Positions 12,066-23,700 of a DNA stretch of 64,000 nucleotides are shown here, in pieces; position 1 is the first letter of the stretch, and every line of letters begins with the position of its first letter. The translations under genes were made by a program, and so were the position numbers. The notes below the pieces were generated by a model. That model did not search any database. It saw only the letters and a program-made list of their open reading frames with translations, and was not told where the DNA came from. This DNA comes from Fasciola hepatica (lineage: Eukaryota; Platyhelminthes; Trematoda; Plagiorchiida; Fasciolidae), in assembly GCA_948099385.1 (NCBI GenBank), contig CANUEZ040000179.1, positions 12,798,501 through 12,862,500 of the forward strand, written 5' to 3'.

Positions 12066-12099
12066 TCGTGCACTCTGATAGGGACAAATCTCGAGTTGG

Positions 12100-15000
12100 G
12101 CATTTTCGGGTGCATGGTTGATCGGCTGACCTGAGGTTTGTGTGTAACTGTGGAGTTCGAAGGGCAGTACATCAAGCAAGGTTTTAGAGTACAGTCAGTA
12201 GACTTAAAACGTCGTGCAGGTTTGGGCCAAAGGTACGGTGCCGGGGATAATAAATAAAGAATTGTCAAAGAGGATTAGCTACGCTCCGCAAAGCAGGGTC
12301 CCCTTGAAATAAAGAAAAAGCAGAAGGAATATTGGACCACGTCAGAATTATTCTTCATAGACGGCTATACTGTGTCGATGTTCCAGATTTGGTTTTACAA
12401 TAAACAACAGCCTGTGGTGTGCAATGCGTTTCACTTTTTACCTAAATACTTGACAGTCACAAGTTCAAGGGAGCAGACAGAAGTCGATTAAAAACGGAGT
12501 AACTGCGTGAGCATGTCTGTGTACGTGCGCACATGCGCACAAGCTTGAAACAGTAACCAAATACTGCACAACTGGCTGTCGATCGTCACAGTTTTTTTGT
12601 TCGAAGCCATGCGGTTGGGGTGAAAAATAGCAGCTAATCCCGATGGCTGTGATATTAGGCAAAGATGAGTGGGTACCTTATCCAAAACAGTTAATTTGGT
12701 CTGCTTTTTTGTTCGTTAAGTACGGCTTCAGTGCTAAAAACATGATATACCGCACAGTATTGTGACTGAGGTACCAGGTGCAAAACTGAATCCTACGGTC
12801 ACCATCTTCTAAACATAATCGTCTGCAGATTGCTTTCTAGAAGTAGTTTCAAATTGTTTTCCTGTAGAATCCGCCGTGTGGATGATTGCTACTGACAACT
12901 GTATCTTGCCATTGTTTGGACCTTTTGCTGTGAATTGTTTCCAATACCTTTCGCAACGCAATCTGACCATAAAACACTTAGTCTTCAGGTGAATTTAATT
13001 CCGATACCAAAGGCAACCGAACACACTGTCTTCAGTTTGTCCCGGCCTCTCACTCTCTTATGTGGCAACAGAACGGTGAAAGTATCAAGTAGGTCGGGCC
13101 AGCCAGTCGAAAGCCACAGACCAAAGAAGAGACAGTGAATATATCGGGGGCTTCCGACTAAAGAAAATAAGAGACAGGCGGACTTGTAGGTGAAACTCAG
13201 TAGGACCTGGAGACAACCATCGACATAGTCCGTGTGAGGATCAGTCGATCAGGCCATCAAGTGGAGCAATTGCAACAACGAAACAGAAAGGACGGGGAAA
13301 ATAACCAACCTAATGGCAGCAGCCTCTTGACCAAAACTGAACGGAAAAGCTCAGGCAGTCGGAAGATCAAAGTTGCTACAGAGTGGTCTTGAAAGAGAAC
13401 TATATAATAGGTTGTACTCGTTTCACCAATTTGACTTTTCTGGCTGGTCAAATAAGTGTGTGCGTCACCCGTCTGGTGTTCTTTGTTGCACCATGCACCA
13501 CAAATGACCGTTTTGCATAGTGTGAGTGTCGTGCTATTGAGCTCCAAATGTGAGGCACACTGTGTAGAGTGTTCAAAAACATGGAACCATTCCACGGGGA
13601 TCAGATTCGCTAAGTGAGTATTGTAATAATGATTAGTAAACAGATTTGTGCTGTACAACTGAGCTGAGCTACTCTGCCTCGTCTAAGGATTAGTTCGAAG
13701 ACTTACTAACCGGCTGAGAAATAGGAATTTGTATGATAACTAATCTAGCCCACATCGATGGAGTACCCACTATAGGTAACTGATCACTTGACTGGTAAGT
13801 TACAGTAGTTGAAGGACCGTGGAAGTTCTGCAAAGCACAGAATTTCATTGGTTTGATTGCGAGGTAGTTCGATGAAAAACTGGCGCCTTGTTAAAACAAA
13901 ATAAACTTTTGTTCTCCTCCTGAGGTTTGAAAAAATTTCGTGATCTTCTGTAGCCATAACTTAGCACATTTTCTTTGAGTTCCGCTGAAATCAATAAGTT
14001 GTTTTCCGCACTATAAACACCCTAAATAGCTTTCGAGGGCAGAAAACGCTAGATGCCCACCTGGACAGTGATGGCAGTTGTTTTATCTGATCAGTCCTCG
14101 CATGAGTTGACAACTAAAGCCCAAACCGTTCCGGCTCAGCCGATTCTATCGAGTCTTCCTGCGACCTAATGGAATTCCTAACACGGTAGTAGGGCTTGTG
14201 CGAGAATCGAAAAAGCACCCGAAAACTACGGCTACCGGTGTTGAAAGTAGAAAGTACTCCAGATCTCACTGTGCAGTGAACTATTGAGAACAATGGTTGG
14301 ATTGGCAGGTAATTAAAAGTACACTCTGAGCGGACTGGAAAGCACATGCACTCGTAGATCAAATTAAACACCACGTAATGCTATGCTTAGCAAGTACAAT
14401 ATCCGCTTGTGCTTGAATGAAGTTCCAATCTTTTATACATTAGATATCCTTTATGGCTCAAACTTTCAGAACTCCAAACTTGTACTACTGGGTCGAAAGA
14501 TGATGCAATTAAATTGGCCTCTTCTGGAACAGGCTCCGAAACAGTCAGAAATGATATCGGAGATACGTATGTTTAAGGTAACCTGATCTTAACGCCTAGA
14601 ATGTACAGAATCATCACACAAATCAGAAATCCTAGACAATACTTTGCCAGTTTGATTGGTAACAGGACCACTGGAAGGTTTCAGTTTGTTTCATTCATGA
14701 TAAACCCTTCAGTTGATTCCAAATTCAACAACTTCGTTCCTATGCTCCGTTCTCAAGCACCTTGGCAGGACTCACTTGAGTCGTCAGATGAGCGGAGTCA
14801 CTATCAACTATCAACACTTCCGTTGAATCAGTTCAACTTATCAAGAGGCACAGATCCAATTGCTCTCTCCTCAGTGGGAATGAAGTTTTCAACTGTTCCA
14901 TTGGATTGTGCCTGCTGAGATGGTGTTACAGAATGATGACAAGCCAGCGATTTTATTCACTCATAAATGGTTCCCGTTGTCAGTAACAATCGCACACGGA

Positions 15001-15178
15001 ACAACTATCTTGGCCTGACGCTTTGGGGAGAGTGATTAGGGTGGAGCCGGCGTTAGAAAATTCGCGAACTTAACTTTCAGCCAATGACCGGGATATAGTA
15101 CCTGTCTGCAACTGGACCACTATGATGAGCGTGAACACGTTGTCAGGGGCCCGAAGCATAAGCAGTGAGGTCCATTTT
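12100..15178. other. No supported gene
   Basis: A minus-strand frame of 133 codons (13257-13658) is the longest here but has no family likeness and no splice context. I saw no repeat copies shared with the rest of the window. Confidence 0.35.
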
Positions 15179-15475
15179 TCATGGTTGCGTGTGCATTTTA
15201 ACTATCCAGTCGTGACTAACTTTGGCAATGGGACATAAAACGTTGTTCGTCTCTGGCTCCCAGTAAGACGGGAGAGAGACTTCACTTTTACAATACCAAT
15301 TTGTCTGTAATGTATATCTTGCGAAATTGCAGCCCGTAGTGTAAGGGGCGTAATAATTCTTCAGTTGTAACCAATAGTAACATGGCAAGTCTTTGAGAAA
15401 CTTCTCGACTGCGATACGGCCCAAGAGATCGTCATCGGACGTCTGCTTGTCATCCGCTTCGAATAGTACGTCCTG
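15179..15475 (-). pseudogene. Possible LTR-retrotransposon gag-like fragment
   Basis: The minus-strand frame is open from about 15475 to a stop near 15179. It reads acidic residues, then IAVEKFLKDLP, then a region ending in aromatic and polar residues. The pattern of a hydrophobic residue, EKFL, LP and later a T-rich segment resembles the SCAN-like gag of some Ty3/Gypsy elements. No zinc knuckle follows and there is no clear start. Family likeness is by eye only; it could be a chance frame. Confidence 0.28.
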
Positions 15476-15559
15476 GTTTCATAGACTACATCTGGTCGAC
15501 TGACTGATCGAGGTCGCTTGACTAAGCAGTCAACAGTGCAGAATTCATCCAAAATAGCA

Positions 15560-17120
15560 TAAAGGAACCATTAGTGTGCATGTGGAATTTTAATGGGCTT
15601 TGTGAGGCTGAATGACGTAGGAATAAGCTGATAAAGCAAACTTCCATGGCCGAATCGTGGCCGCCTACGACTTAACTAAGAAACGGGGAGGATATGAGAT
15701 AGGATTCAGGGCTTCTTGAGCTGGGTCAGTTTTATTATCCCAGCGTACTTCCTAGCATTAAGCAACGTCGTATAACAGCACCGATATTCTGGCACTGTAT
15801 CAGTCACGTAACTGTTGCTATTCAGAATGTATTATGGGTTGGTTAGTTACGAAAAGTGTGGTTGGGGCGGGATGGCAATTGAAAGGTCCTGCTATCATGA
15901 AGACTGAACGAAAATGCATCAGGGTGGTACGGCCAGTTAGCTTTTCATTGAACTGTTTACGTGTAATAAAAGCCGAACCGGTGAAACGCGAAGACAGAAA
16001 AGGGAAAAGGAGCAGAGGAAGTCCATCTTTCGAATTGCGTGAGGTTAATTCATTTTAATTGGTCACGATGGTCTGATTATTCCCACCCCAGAGCAGAAAG
16101 AGCAATAAACCTTGATACCCGATGGTTCATAAACATATTGGTTGCCATATCTGTGAATTGTTGTGGTTTTTTGTGGGCAAAAACCTAGAGTACACCCATA
16201 GTAGTGTTACTAATTAAACGGCTGCATTCTTCGCTCGAACACAAATGGTGGCAACGGGGTCGTCATTCAGTGGATTATGTGAGAGACCTTTGTTAGCATA
16301 CTCATAGGAATATTTTGCTGATTGAAATTGTCATTCTGTTGCCTTTTTGGCTTTAAAATAAAAAGGAAACTTTCTCCGTTTCAGAGGAAAATCTCTTCTG
16401 TGGCCTGGGTGATTGTGTTTTTTTTGTGCTGTAAATGTGACTTCTGTTATTCCTATCATATTCGTGTACCTTTTTATTGTATATACTTGTAAACAAAATA
16501 CAGAAACCACGGTACATCCAGCGCCATATTTGTGCTCTTCTTCCGTGATACTTTGTGCACGGTAATTTCATTCACCCATAGAATATCACATTTGGCGTCG
16601 CCTAAGGAAATTCCATCATGCATTTAGCTGATATAGAACCATTGGGTGTGAACTGTGCCGCCAGACAATGCGAGGACAATCTAAAATTTGGTTTCTAATT
16701 AAAAATGGATTGAGTGTTGAAAAGAAAACGGAGTTTTCCTTCAGCTTCATTGCCAAAAATGCATACGCTTTGGTGGAAAACCTTGCGTTTCCTGTATATC
16801 CTCTTGCGACAAACTGAAGACACCCTTTTCGCACCACCTCAAACTCATCAGTTTTACTGTCACCGAGTGAGCCAAGTTCAATTCACTCGTCAGTACACAA
16901 AACCAGTCCTTTTCGTGCATTTATTCTTGAACTGTAGTACAAACTTTGAAGTGTGATTACAGTGAGCGGTTAAAAGATCAACTATCAGATAGTTCGTTTG
17001 TTAGGATAAATATAACAGAACGGCAGCAGAGACTACCAGTTCAGTACAACCAAAACATTTCAGAACTTCAGAGATAATCGCAAAGAGTATTGGTATGTTA
17101 AAGCCATAACTGCACCTCCG
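15560..17120. other. No supported gene
   Basis: Nothing beyond short frames was seen here. Confidence 0.4.
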
Positions 17121-17199
17121 GGTGATTCAATTTTTTTCAGCTGAACCAAACACATTGATCAACTACAGGCCAAAACTCCGCGAAATTCATACATCCGGC

Positions 17200-17380
17200 A
17201 ATTACCGCACTAGTATTGTTTCCCCCGGGGGTTCGAGCAGTTCTCGTGTTTGCGAGCAGAAATCATTGAGAAATTGTGCTTCATGTGAAGGGTTACATTC
17301 TCGGATTATATGTTCACATCGAAATACCTTGTACTTCTCCTGCGGTGGGACTGATCATACTCAGAGTATTTGTCGACAGC
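17200..17380 (+). pseudogene. Ty3/Gypsy gag zinc-knuckle fragment
   Basis: The frame encodes two adjacent CCHC-type knuckles. The first is intact as C-x2-C-x3-H-x4-C (CASCEGLHSRIIC, from 17275). The second keeps C-G-G-x2-H-x4-C (SCGGTDHTQSIC, ending 17373), but its first cysteine is replaced by tyrosine. This spacing is typical of the gag/protease junction of metazoan Ty3/Gypsy elements, where the knuckles bind genomic RNA. The frame runs straight into a tRNA-like region at 17381. The integrase fragment 0.6 kb downstream on the same strand probably belongs to the same dead element. Confidence 0.65.
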
Positions 17381-17445
17381 TTGGTGGTCCGGTGGTTTGG
17401 AGCGTTTGATTTACATCTCGGAGGTAGGAATCCTCACCACCTCCG
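17381..17445 (+). repeat. tRNA-like SINE head
   Basis: The tRNA-like core reads GGTGGTCCGGTGGTTTGGAG, then ATCTCGGAGGT and AGGAATCCTCACCACC. It resembles the minus-strand cores at 52166-52235 and 62201-62275 (shared GTGGT...GGTTT/GGTCT, CTCGGAGGT, and a GGATTCGAAT-type B box, decayed here). A GC-rich tail without a match in the window continues to about 17640. It sits inside the Ty3/Gypsy remnant, so it is the younger insertion. Confidence 0.5.
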
Positions 17446-17949
17446 GTCACCCACTACGGTCCGGCTGGTTGGCAACTTTACCTACCGGGACCTTATACCG
17501 TTCCCCGTCACTCCATGTCCCAAGGTCAGGTTTCTGGTTACCCCTGAGGGTGCATTGGGCCCTTGCGACTAAGGGGTATACTCCCTCCACTGCACCCTTG
17601 CAATATATAACTCGAAAGTTTGCCGCGTGACGGTTGAGTAAAATCCCGCCCCAACTTCCACTGAAGACGACCCTCCTTCTCTGACTTTAGCTCTTTTTAA
17701 GCTACTCAAACTTCGTTAACTCTAAAAGGTAATTCCCACGACGTTATCATTGACAGAGTTGGTACCAAGTCTATCATCTCTTAGACTCATCTAGAATATT
17801 TTCCTCTGGTGCTCAAACTCCTCTCGCATTCACTGTGAATTTCATACTTTTGACCATGGTCTATCTATCCTTGGCCTAAAAATTCTTAGTCAGTTGTTCA
17901 CGCACATTTGCCACTCTGGTTGATTCTCCCACCTTTGGAATTTCTAAAG

Positions 17950-18475
17950 ATGCGTACAAAAGGAAAATGCAAAACTCAGCAAATGCGTTCTGGGAACAGT
18001 TTCACGTAAACCATAACAGGGTGTCATACAGATAGCTGTGGTTCATTTTTGGGCAAATATTATGCACTGGTGGTTATTGATACTTCTTCTCGACCAGATA
18101 CATGTATTTTGGACATCACCCACAGCCGAGTTCACACAGACTGACCTCCACTGGAAGTTCAGTAGAGAAGGAGTACTTATGGCACTTTTTACAGACTACC
18201 ATACCCATTCTTCTGCTGAGTCTCTTGTTGGTTAGTTGAAAGTATTTGGTGGTCGACATTTTTATAATGCACTTTGCCATCCTCAGTTTATTGAACTTTC
18301 TGAAAACTTTGTTCGTGCTCATGAGAGTGCTGTACATTCTATTAATCTCCACTCCCTTATTGAACTAGATCGAGCTGTTGATAGTTTCATGAAGCAAAAC
18401 CAAAAAGCATACCATAGAACCACTGATAAGAGACCAGCGCAATGGAGAACCAGTTTTGAATGGGTTTGTTCTGCT
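17950..18475 (+). pseudogene. Ty3/Gypsy integrase fragment, frameshifted
   Basis: The integrase core is readable in two frames. CHTDSCGSFLGKYYALVVID (18022-18081) matches the family's VHIDFAGP-FLGKYYALVVID block, which includes the first catalytic Asp. After a frameshift near 18100 come EFTQ, FSREGVLMALFTDYHTHSSA (normally TDNGTHFSA, second catalytic Asp), an in-frame TAG at 18233, then CHPQFIELSENFVR (normally CHPQSNGLAERFVR, third catalytic residue) and LDRAVDSFMKQ. This is the rve domain that inserts the cDNA. It is dead: one frameshift, at least one stop and altered motif residues. Confidence 0.8.
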
Positions 18476-18762
18476 GCTGTAAGCTTTAGAAGAGGAGATA
18501 TCTGCAGTCATTCGGCGGCACGATTCTGGCATAAAGCGGTAATCGAATGGTGATCATACTTGATCGTAATTATTTGTCTAGCCACCGAAGATGTACCGAT
18601 CGGGTACATAATCGATGATTGATGAATAACTGCTGATTCCTACAGCGACGTTTACTTAAATCATCCGTCCATCGTGGAATAAGCCCATCATAATGATCAG
18701 TACTTGAGGTACAGGCGAACGTATGTTCTCGGTGATTTCTCTCTTAAGCCGATCGAATTTAA

Positions 18763-19115
18763 ATGATCATCTACCAATACACGTTCAACTGTGGTGCTAC
18801 TTACATAGGTCGAACAGCACGGCAGCTATCAAAACACATTAAGGAACATCATCCGCGATGGTTAAGACATGGGCACAATGGAGTGGTACCACGTTCAATC
18901 GTTGCGCATTGGGTAGAAACTGGGCATTCGATCCACATTCAATCTGCCTCCATAGTCGTCTAGCTGCTCTCACAGCACGTGTCAAGAGCAAATAGGCTCC
19001 GGATACTAGCAACTGCCGAGGCAGTTATCATCCTCCTCTCGAAGCCTGAGCTCTGCGAGCGGCGAAAATTGTTCCAAGCACTCCATCTCCCATCGGCCCA
19101 CAGTCAAATGTGTTA
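18763..19115 (+). pseudogene. Penelope-like element GIY-YIG endonuclease fragment
   Basis: The frame reads CGATYIGRTARQLSKHIKEH, the GIY-YIG nuclease motif of Penelope-like elements (TYIG followed by the conserved Arg), then a TAG at 18961. After a frame change it continues with NRLRILATAEAVII, KPELC and LFQALHLP, the usual C-terminal tail. The endonuclease nicks target DNA for insertion. It is 5'-truncated, with no RT upstream. A closer-to-intact relative is at 59.4-60.2 kb. Confidence 0.8.
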
Positions 19116-20670
19116 CACAGAAGAACGTAGCGGTGACGTACGTTAATTATCACTGGTTATATAGTCGAGTCGTTCCCACGTGTTTCCTTCCCCTATCACC
19201 CTTATTTCTCCATAGGGACTTAGTGAAACTTCTTTCCAACCTTTCTTATAATTCGTTTTCATATAACTGTGATTGTAATGGCTTGAGAATAGAATCACCG
19301 CAAAAGTATGTTCGCCTACAACTCGTTCACCCATTGTATTCTAAACCCAAACCTGAATTTGATCAGTAATTTGATTTGGTTATAGTTATCCCATCAGGTA
19401 AATATAAATATCTTAGCCCCTTTCTCCCCGCTCTACTCTTTGTTGTCAATAGAGCAACGCCTACACTGCCGAAAATGATCTGAAGGGTCCTGGCCAATCA
19501 TGGCTCACGTGCTGTGGTCACTGAGTTGCTTGCCGTACATAAGACGAAAGCGTACAAACAAAGCGAACGTTTTTGCTTGCCCGTAATTTGGCTCACGAAA
19601 TGAACTTCAAGCGAACAAAAAACGACTAATTTTCGTTTAGTTTTCAACAGAAAGAAACTTGAGTTATCCCGGATATTCCCCTGTCTGTAGTTGCCGGGCC
19701 TGCACCAGGTACAATGTCAGGGAAGTTCATATCGGTTAGGAATGTTTTTAAACGTATTAGGAAATCCAGTTTGAAAAGGTCGCACGAATCGTTTGTGTGT
19801 AATCAATATTTGGACTCTGCTTCTCAGGCGGCAGTCTACTTGGTTTCTGAAATTAAGTGAGAAACAAAATAGAAAAAGAACTATCAGTTATCTCCAATGG
19901 GAGAGATTACAAAACGTTCTACAGTAAATGGCACTTTCATAAACAGTCAAAATCAGTAGCAAGCTTGCTATCCGAAAGATTGCTGGTAAAACAAAGCACA
20001 AGGAGAAATCTAACGGGGCCAGCTACACACTGCAAACTGAAAACTGCAGCCATTATTCAGCCTACCGAAGTAATGGTCAACTATTATATGATCATACAGT
20101 TGCCTGCCAGCCGTCTTGTAGCGCAAGATAATCTTGATGAAAATTCGCCTTGGGTCGAGGTAAAATGTGATGCAGTCCTAATGAAGTGATTTCCGTCATT
20201 TCGTGCGAATGCAAATCAGCCACCGAAATGAATTATCTAACTAACGACAGCATATCTGGGATAAGCTGTGACAGATTTCACAGCTCATAGAATAACCGAT
20301 TCAATTTCATTCACATCCGGCCAGTTCCTTCTGGGTCTACCGCGACTAGACTTTGATTTGGGCGGACTGACGATATTCGATGAGTAATAATGGTAATAAT
20401 AACAATAACAATGAGTAAACTTGGTCAAAAAGATAATCCAATTCTATGTTTTGAGGCATTGTTGCCCAATCCAGCACCGAAACTATTAGCGCTGAACGAA
20501 GTGACTCTAATCTTGATGCATCAGCCAACATCCTGTGCACAAAAACGATTGACCCAAAGTGTTCGCTTACATTGGCCTTAGCACAACAGGCTTCAGGCTG
20601 CCCAAGGTTTGCAGTGTAAGAACTTTTACTGTGCCTATTATACGGTTGTATTTATCCTCCACCCCCAACT
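19116..20670. other. No supported gene
   Basis: A 110-codon plus frame at 19857-20189 has no recognisable family or splice context. Nothing else was seen. Confidence 0.35.
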
Positions 20671-20675
20671 CTGGC

Positions 20676-20676
<1 letters not shown>

Positions 20677-20744
<68 letters not shown>
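20677..20744. repeat. (TA)n microsatellite
   Basis: About 56 bases of uninterrupted TA are followed by TACATATACATATACG. The array gives Ile-Tyr and Val-Tyr artefact frames on both strands. Confidence 0.97.
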
Positions 20745-23700
20745 CGTTCGCGGTTAACAAGAGTAAACGAAATGCTTGCACTACGAGACCTGCATATTCT
20801 TTCTGTCCCAATAAGTTACACAAAGGGGGCCCAAAGTTTTAAATTCTGAAAACACTTTTGATTCTTCATTGATGGTGAACGCAATATTTAACGTCTTATT
20901 ATGTCAGATAGGGTAACTGATTAAGTATTAGGCCAGAGCCATGGTCCCAGTTCGAGCATTTTTCAGTTTGCGAGCGATCGCTGGTATTTTCTTGAGTAAA
21001 TAAGTCAACACTGACCGGAAAGACCAGTGTTACGCGAACATATTTCCGAACCCATAGAAAAAGGTTGTATCCGACTGAAAAAAGACCAGGATTTTTCGTT
21101 TCCATCTACTTACTGGGGATTTCGCAGGCTGAGGCATCTGAAAGATAAACAGCGTTTCAAGTACAACTAAATATTACTAAAGGTTTGAAAGTTTGAATAT
21201 TTTGCAATATCATGCGGCAGATAACCTAGTTAGTTTGTGTTGCTTTTGAACTTCACATTCATGTAACTAACGGATTTCCATCCGTGTTTAAGCTTGTGAA
21301 ATAAGTGACACATTGTCATCATTAGTCTTAAACGATCTCGATTCACTTTCCGTTCTCTCTTGAGGGAACGCTGTGGTAGTAGATACTGGGGAGCTATATT
21401 AGTCTAACCTTGAGAAGCATTGCTCTGTCCGAATTTAGCCCATGTTGGGTAGGGTCTTCATCCCAATTTGAGAAGTACACGCAGGATGAGAGTTACTGTG
21501 TCCAGTTTCAACCGCCATGCTCACGGGATGACGCACACTGGTATTGACACGTATACTCCTCGGAAATCTATCAATATCCCTCTCAAGCTTGGGCAAACCC
21601 CTGGAATATCTTGATATTTACTCAAGCCTTAACCTAGACAGTGTTAACTGATCGATCTAGCTGCGTATCGACTGACCATACTTGGCCTGAGGCGAATGTA
21701 AGCTTACTCACATGTAACTTTGCTCATGCGCTAGCCTATATTACTGGTTTACTTACCAGCCGTCTTGTCTGCTTGCTCATCGGCTATAGCCAAGTTTTGT
21801 GTTTGCTTGATTACGGATAAATGGAGTGGTTTTTCAATTACGAATTACCGCTAATTCGCAGAGTTATCGAACACTAAAAACCTGGGCAAAGGTGGTCAAA
21901 TGGCCGCCTACCTCTCTGAAACTTACAATTCAGTTTGTGTTAGCTAGCATGAATGAGCGACAACTTCACCGGACATTTCAAGTGCATTCGTTTTAGAAGC
22001 AAATTCTGTGACCTTTTGTTAAGACCGGATTCCATCGTCGTTTGGTCAGGAAACTGATAATGGACCTCTGGCAAAATGTTTCTTCACTCATTATTTTTTA
22101 CTGAGAGGCTCATAGAACTCGACGGCCTTGTTTAATACTTACATTCATAATATACAGCTATTCACGTTCGTTTTCCTAGTTCAAAGCAGATCATCACATA
22201 CGTTGATATAAAAATTTCACATGACCTGAAAATGTATCCAGTCGGTAGCTGTCTGCCTTTGATCAATTATTGTATTCTCTCTCCAAAAAAACAACACAAT
22301 ACCCAGACTTTATTTCTTAAAGTACAAAACAAGGTAACATCGGCTTAGATAAAACAAGGTGGGTCAACATATGCTGAAATGAGTATTCTGACTGCTCAAA
22401 CTTGATATTCAAATGCCAACGTTCAATGACACATACCGGCTTATCATACTGGTTCACCAGGTACACACAGATCGATTGAGTTCAAATTACACAATTCATT
22501 ATTCACGTACCTCGCAGATTGGCAACCATTTCAGCAACTTGAAATGGGAGAATAATGAATAAATTGGGACGAAAAGAAGTCGACGTTTTACAGAAGAGTC
22601 TAAGTCCAAACACCGTAATCTGCGCTGTTATTCAACCTTTACGATCTGGAATCCAGGTCAATTGAATTTCCAGTTATCCATTAACTTCCATCTGAATACT
22701 ACCAAAGACGATACTCATACGATGTCCGTATCCCAAGTAACGGCTGGTTCGAATACGAAGCCAGTATGCATTAAAAACGAGCTATTGTCTGATAGTACGG
22801 ATACAATCAAATATTCAACTCCGTTAGCTGTGCCATGTGTAATCTGAATGAAACAGTTCGACTAGTCGGTAGAATACCATGCTGATTTCCGTCGGCATGT
22901 TTAGAAGAATGCATGAGAATCTCAGTTGAGGGGAAATACCTCTGACATTGGCAGCTGAACCTTTAATCCCTCTTATGGAACGGGCAGCTCTAGCTCAATC
23001 CCATACAATGGTATGCAGCTTCCCCGCAACTTGACTTACTGAATCTTGTGACCCATCAGGTTCGAATCTCAATTTCAAGATTATCTGTTCTCCCTCTCTC
23101 GATGATAGTAAGGACCACCAATAAGATAAAGCATTATGCGCAAGCAAGTGATTAAACCCGTAAGTGGCAATTACTTGATGCGCAATTTAAGCAAGATCTA
23201 TAAAACACAATGCAGAAAGATAACGAGAAATCTCAAATGGTTTGTAAAGAATTTACTTTTTCTCAAGGTTTGACATCCGGGACCTGGGTGTAATGGGGAC
23301 AAAATGAGTCAGGGAGTTATGTAGTAAAAATATTCTATTTCAAACCCCATAAAACCTGTTGTTACGAATTTATTTATCCTCAGTAAAGCGAGAAGCCTCA
23401 CAGAACACGTTCATATAAGCAGCAACCTTGCAGACGTATGGCGCAACATCGACATTATCGTGCATAATACACCCGCGGAGTGTTAAAGTATAAAGATGAG
23501 CTGGCACAGGAATTCCAGGTTTTTCATAAACAGATTCATACATCCTTCGTCACCGATGTTCTCGTGACCACAGCTGACCCGTTGGGAACTTGTGTGGTTC
23601 TATTGTCCGATTCTAACGGTCTTAAATAGCGGTTATCACTGCTTGTTGTTAGTTTACCCCTGACTCTCTCTACTCGTACGTGAGCATGGACTAAAAATTA

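Noticed and set aside
20559..20849. Open frames with long Ile-Tyr runs (also at 48988 and 49389)
   Set aside because: They are translations of AT microsatellites.
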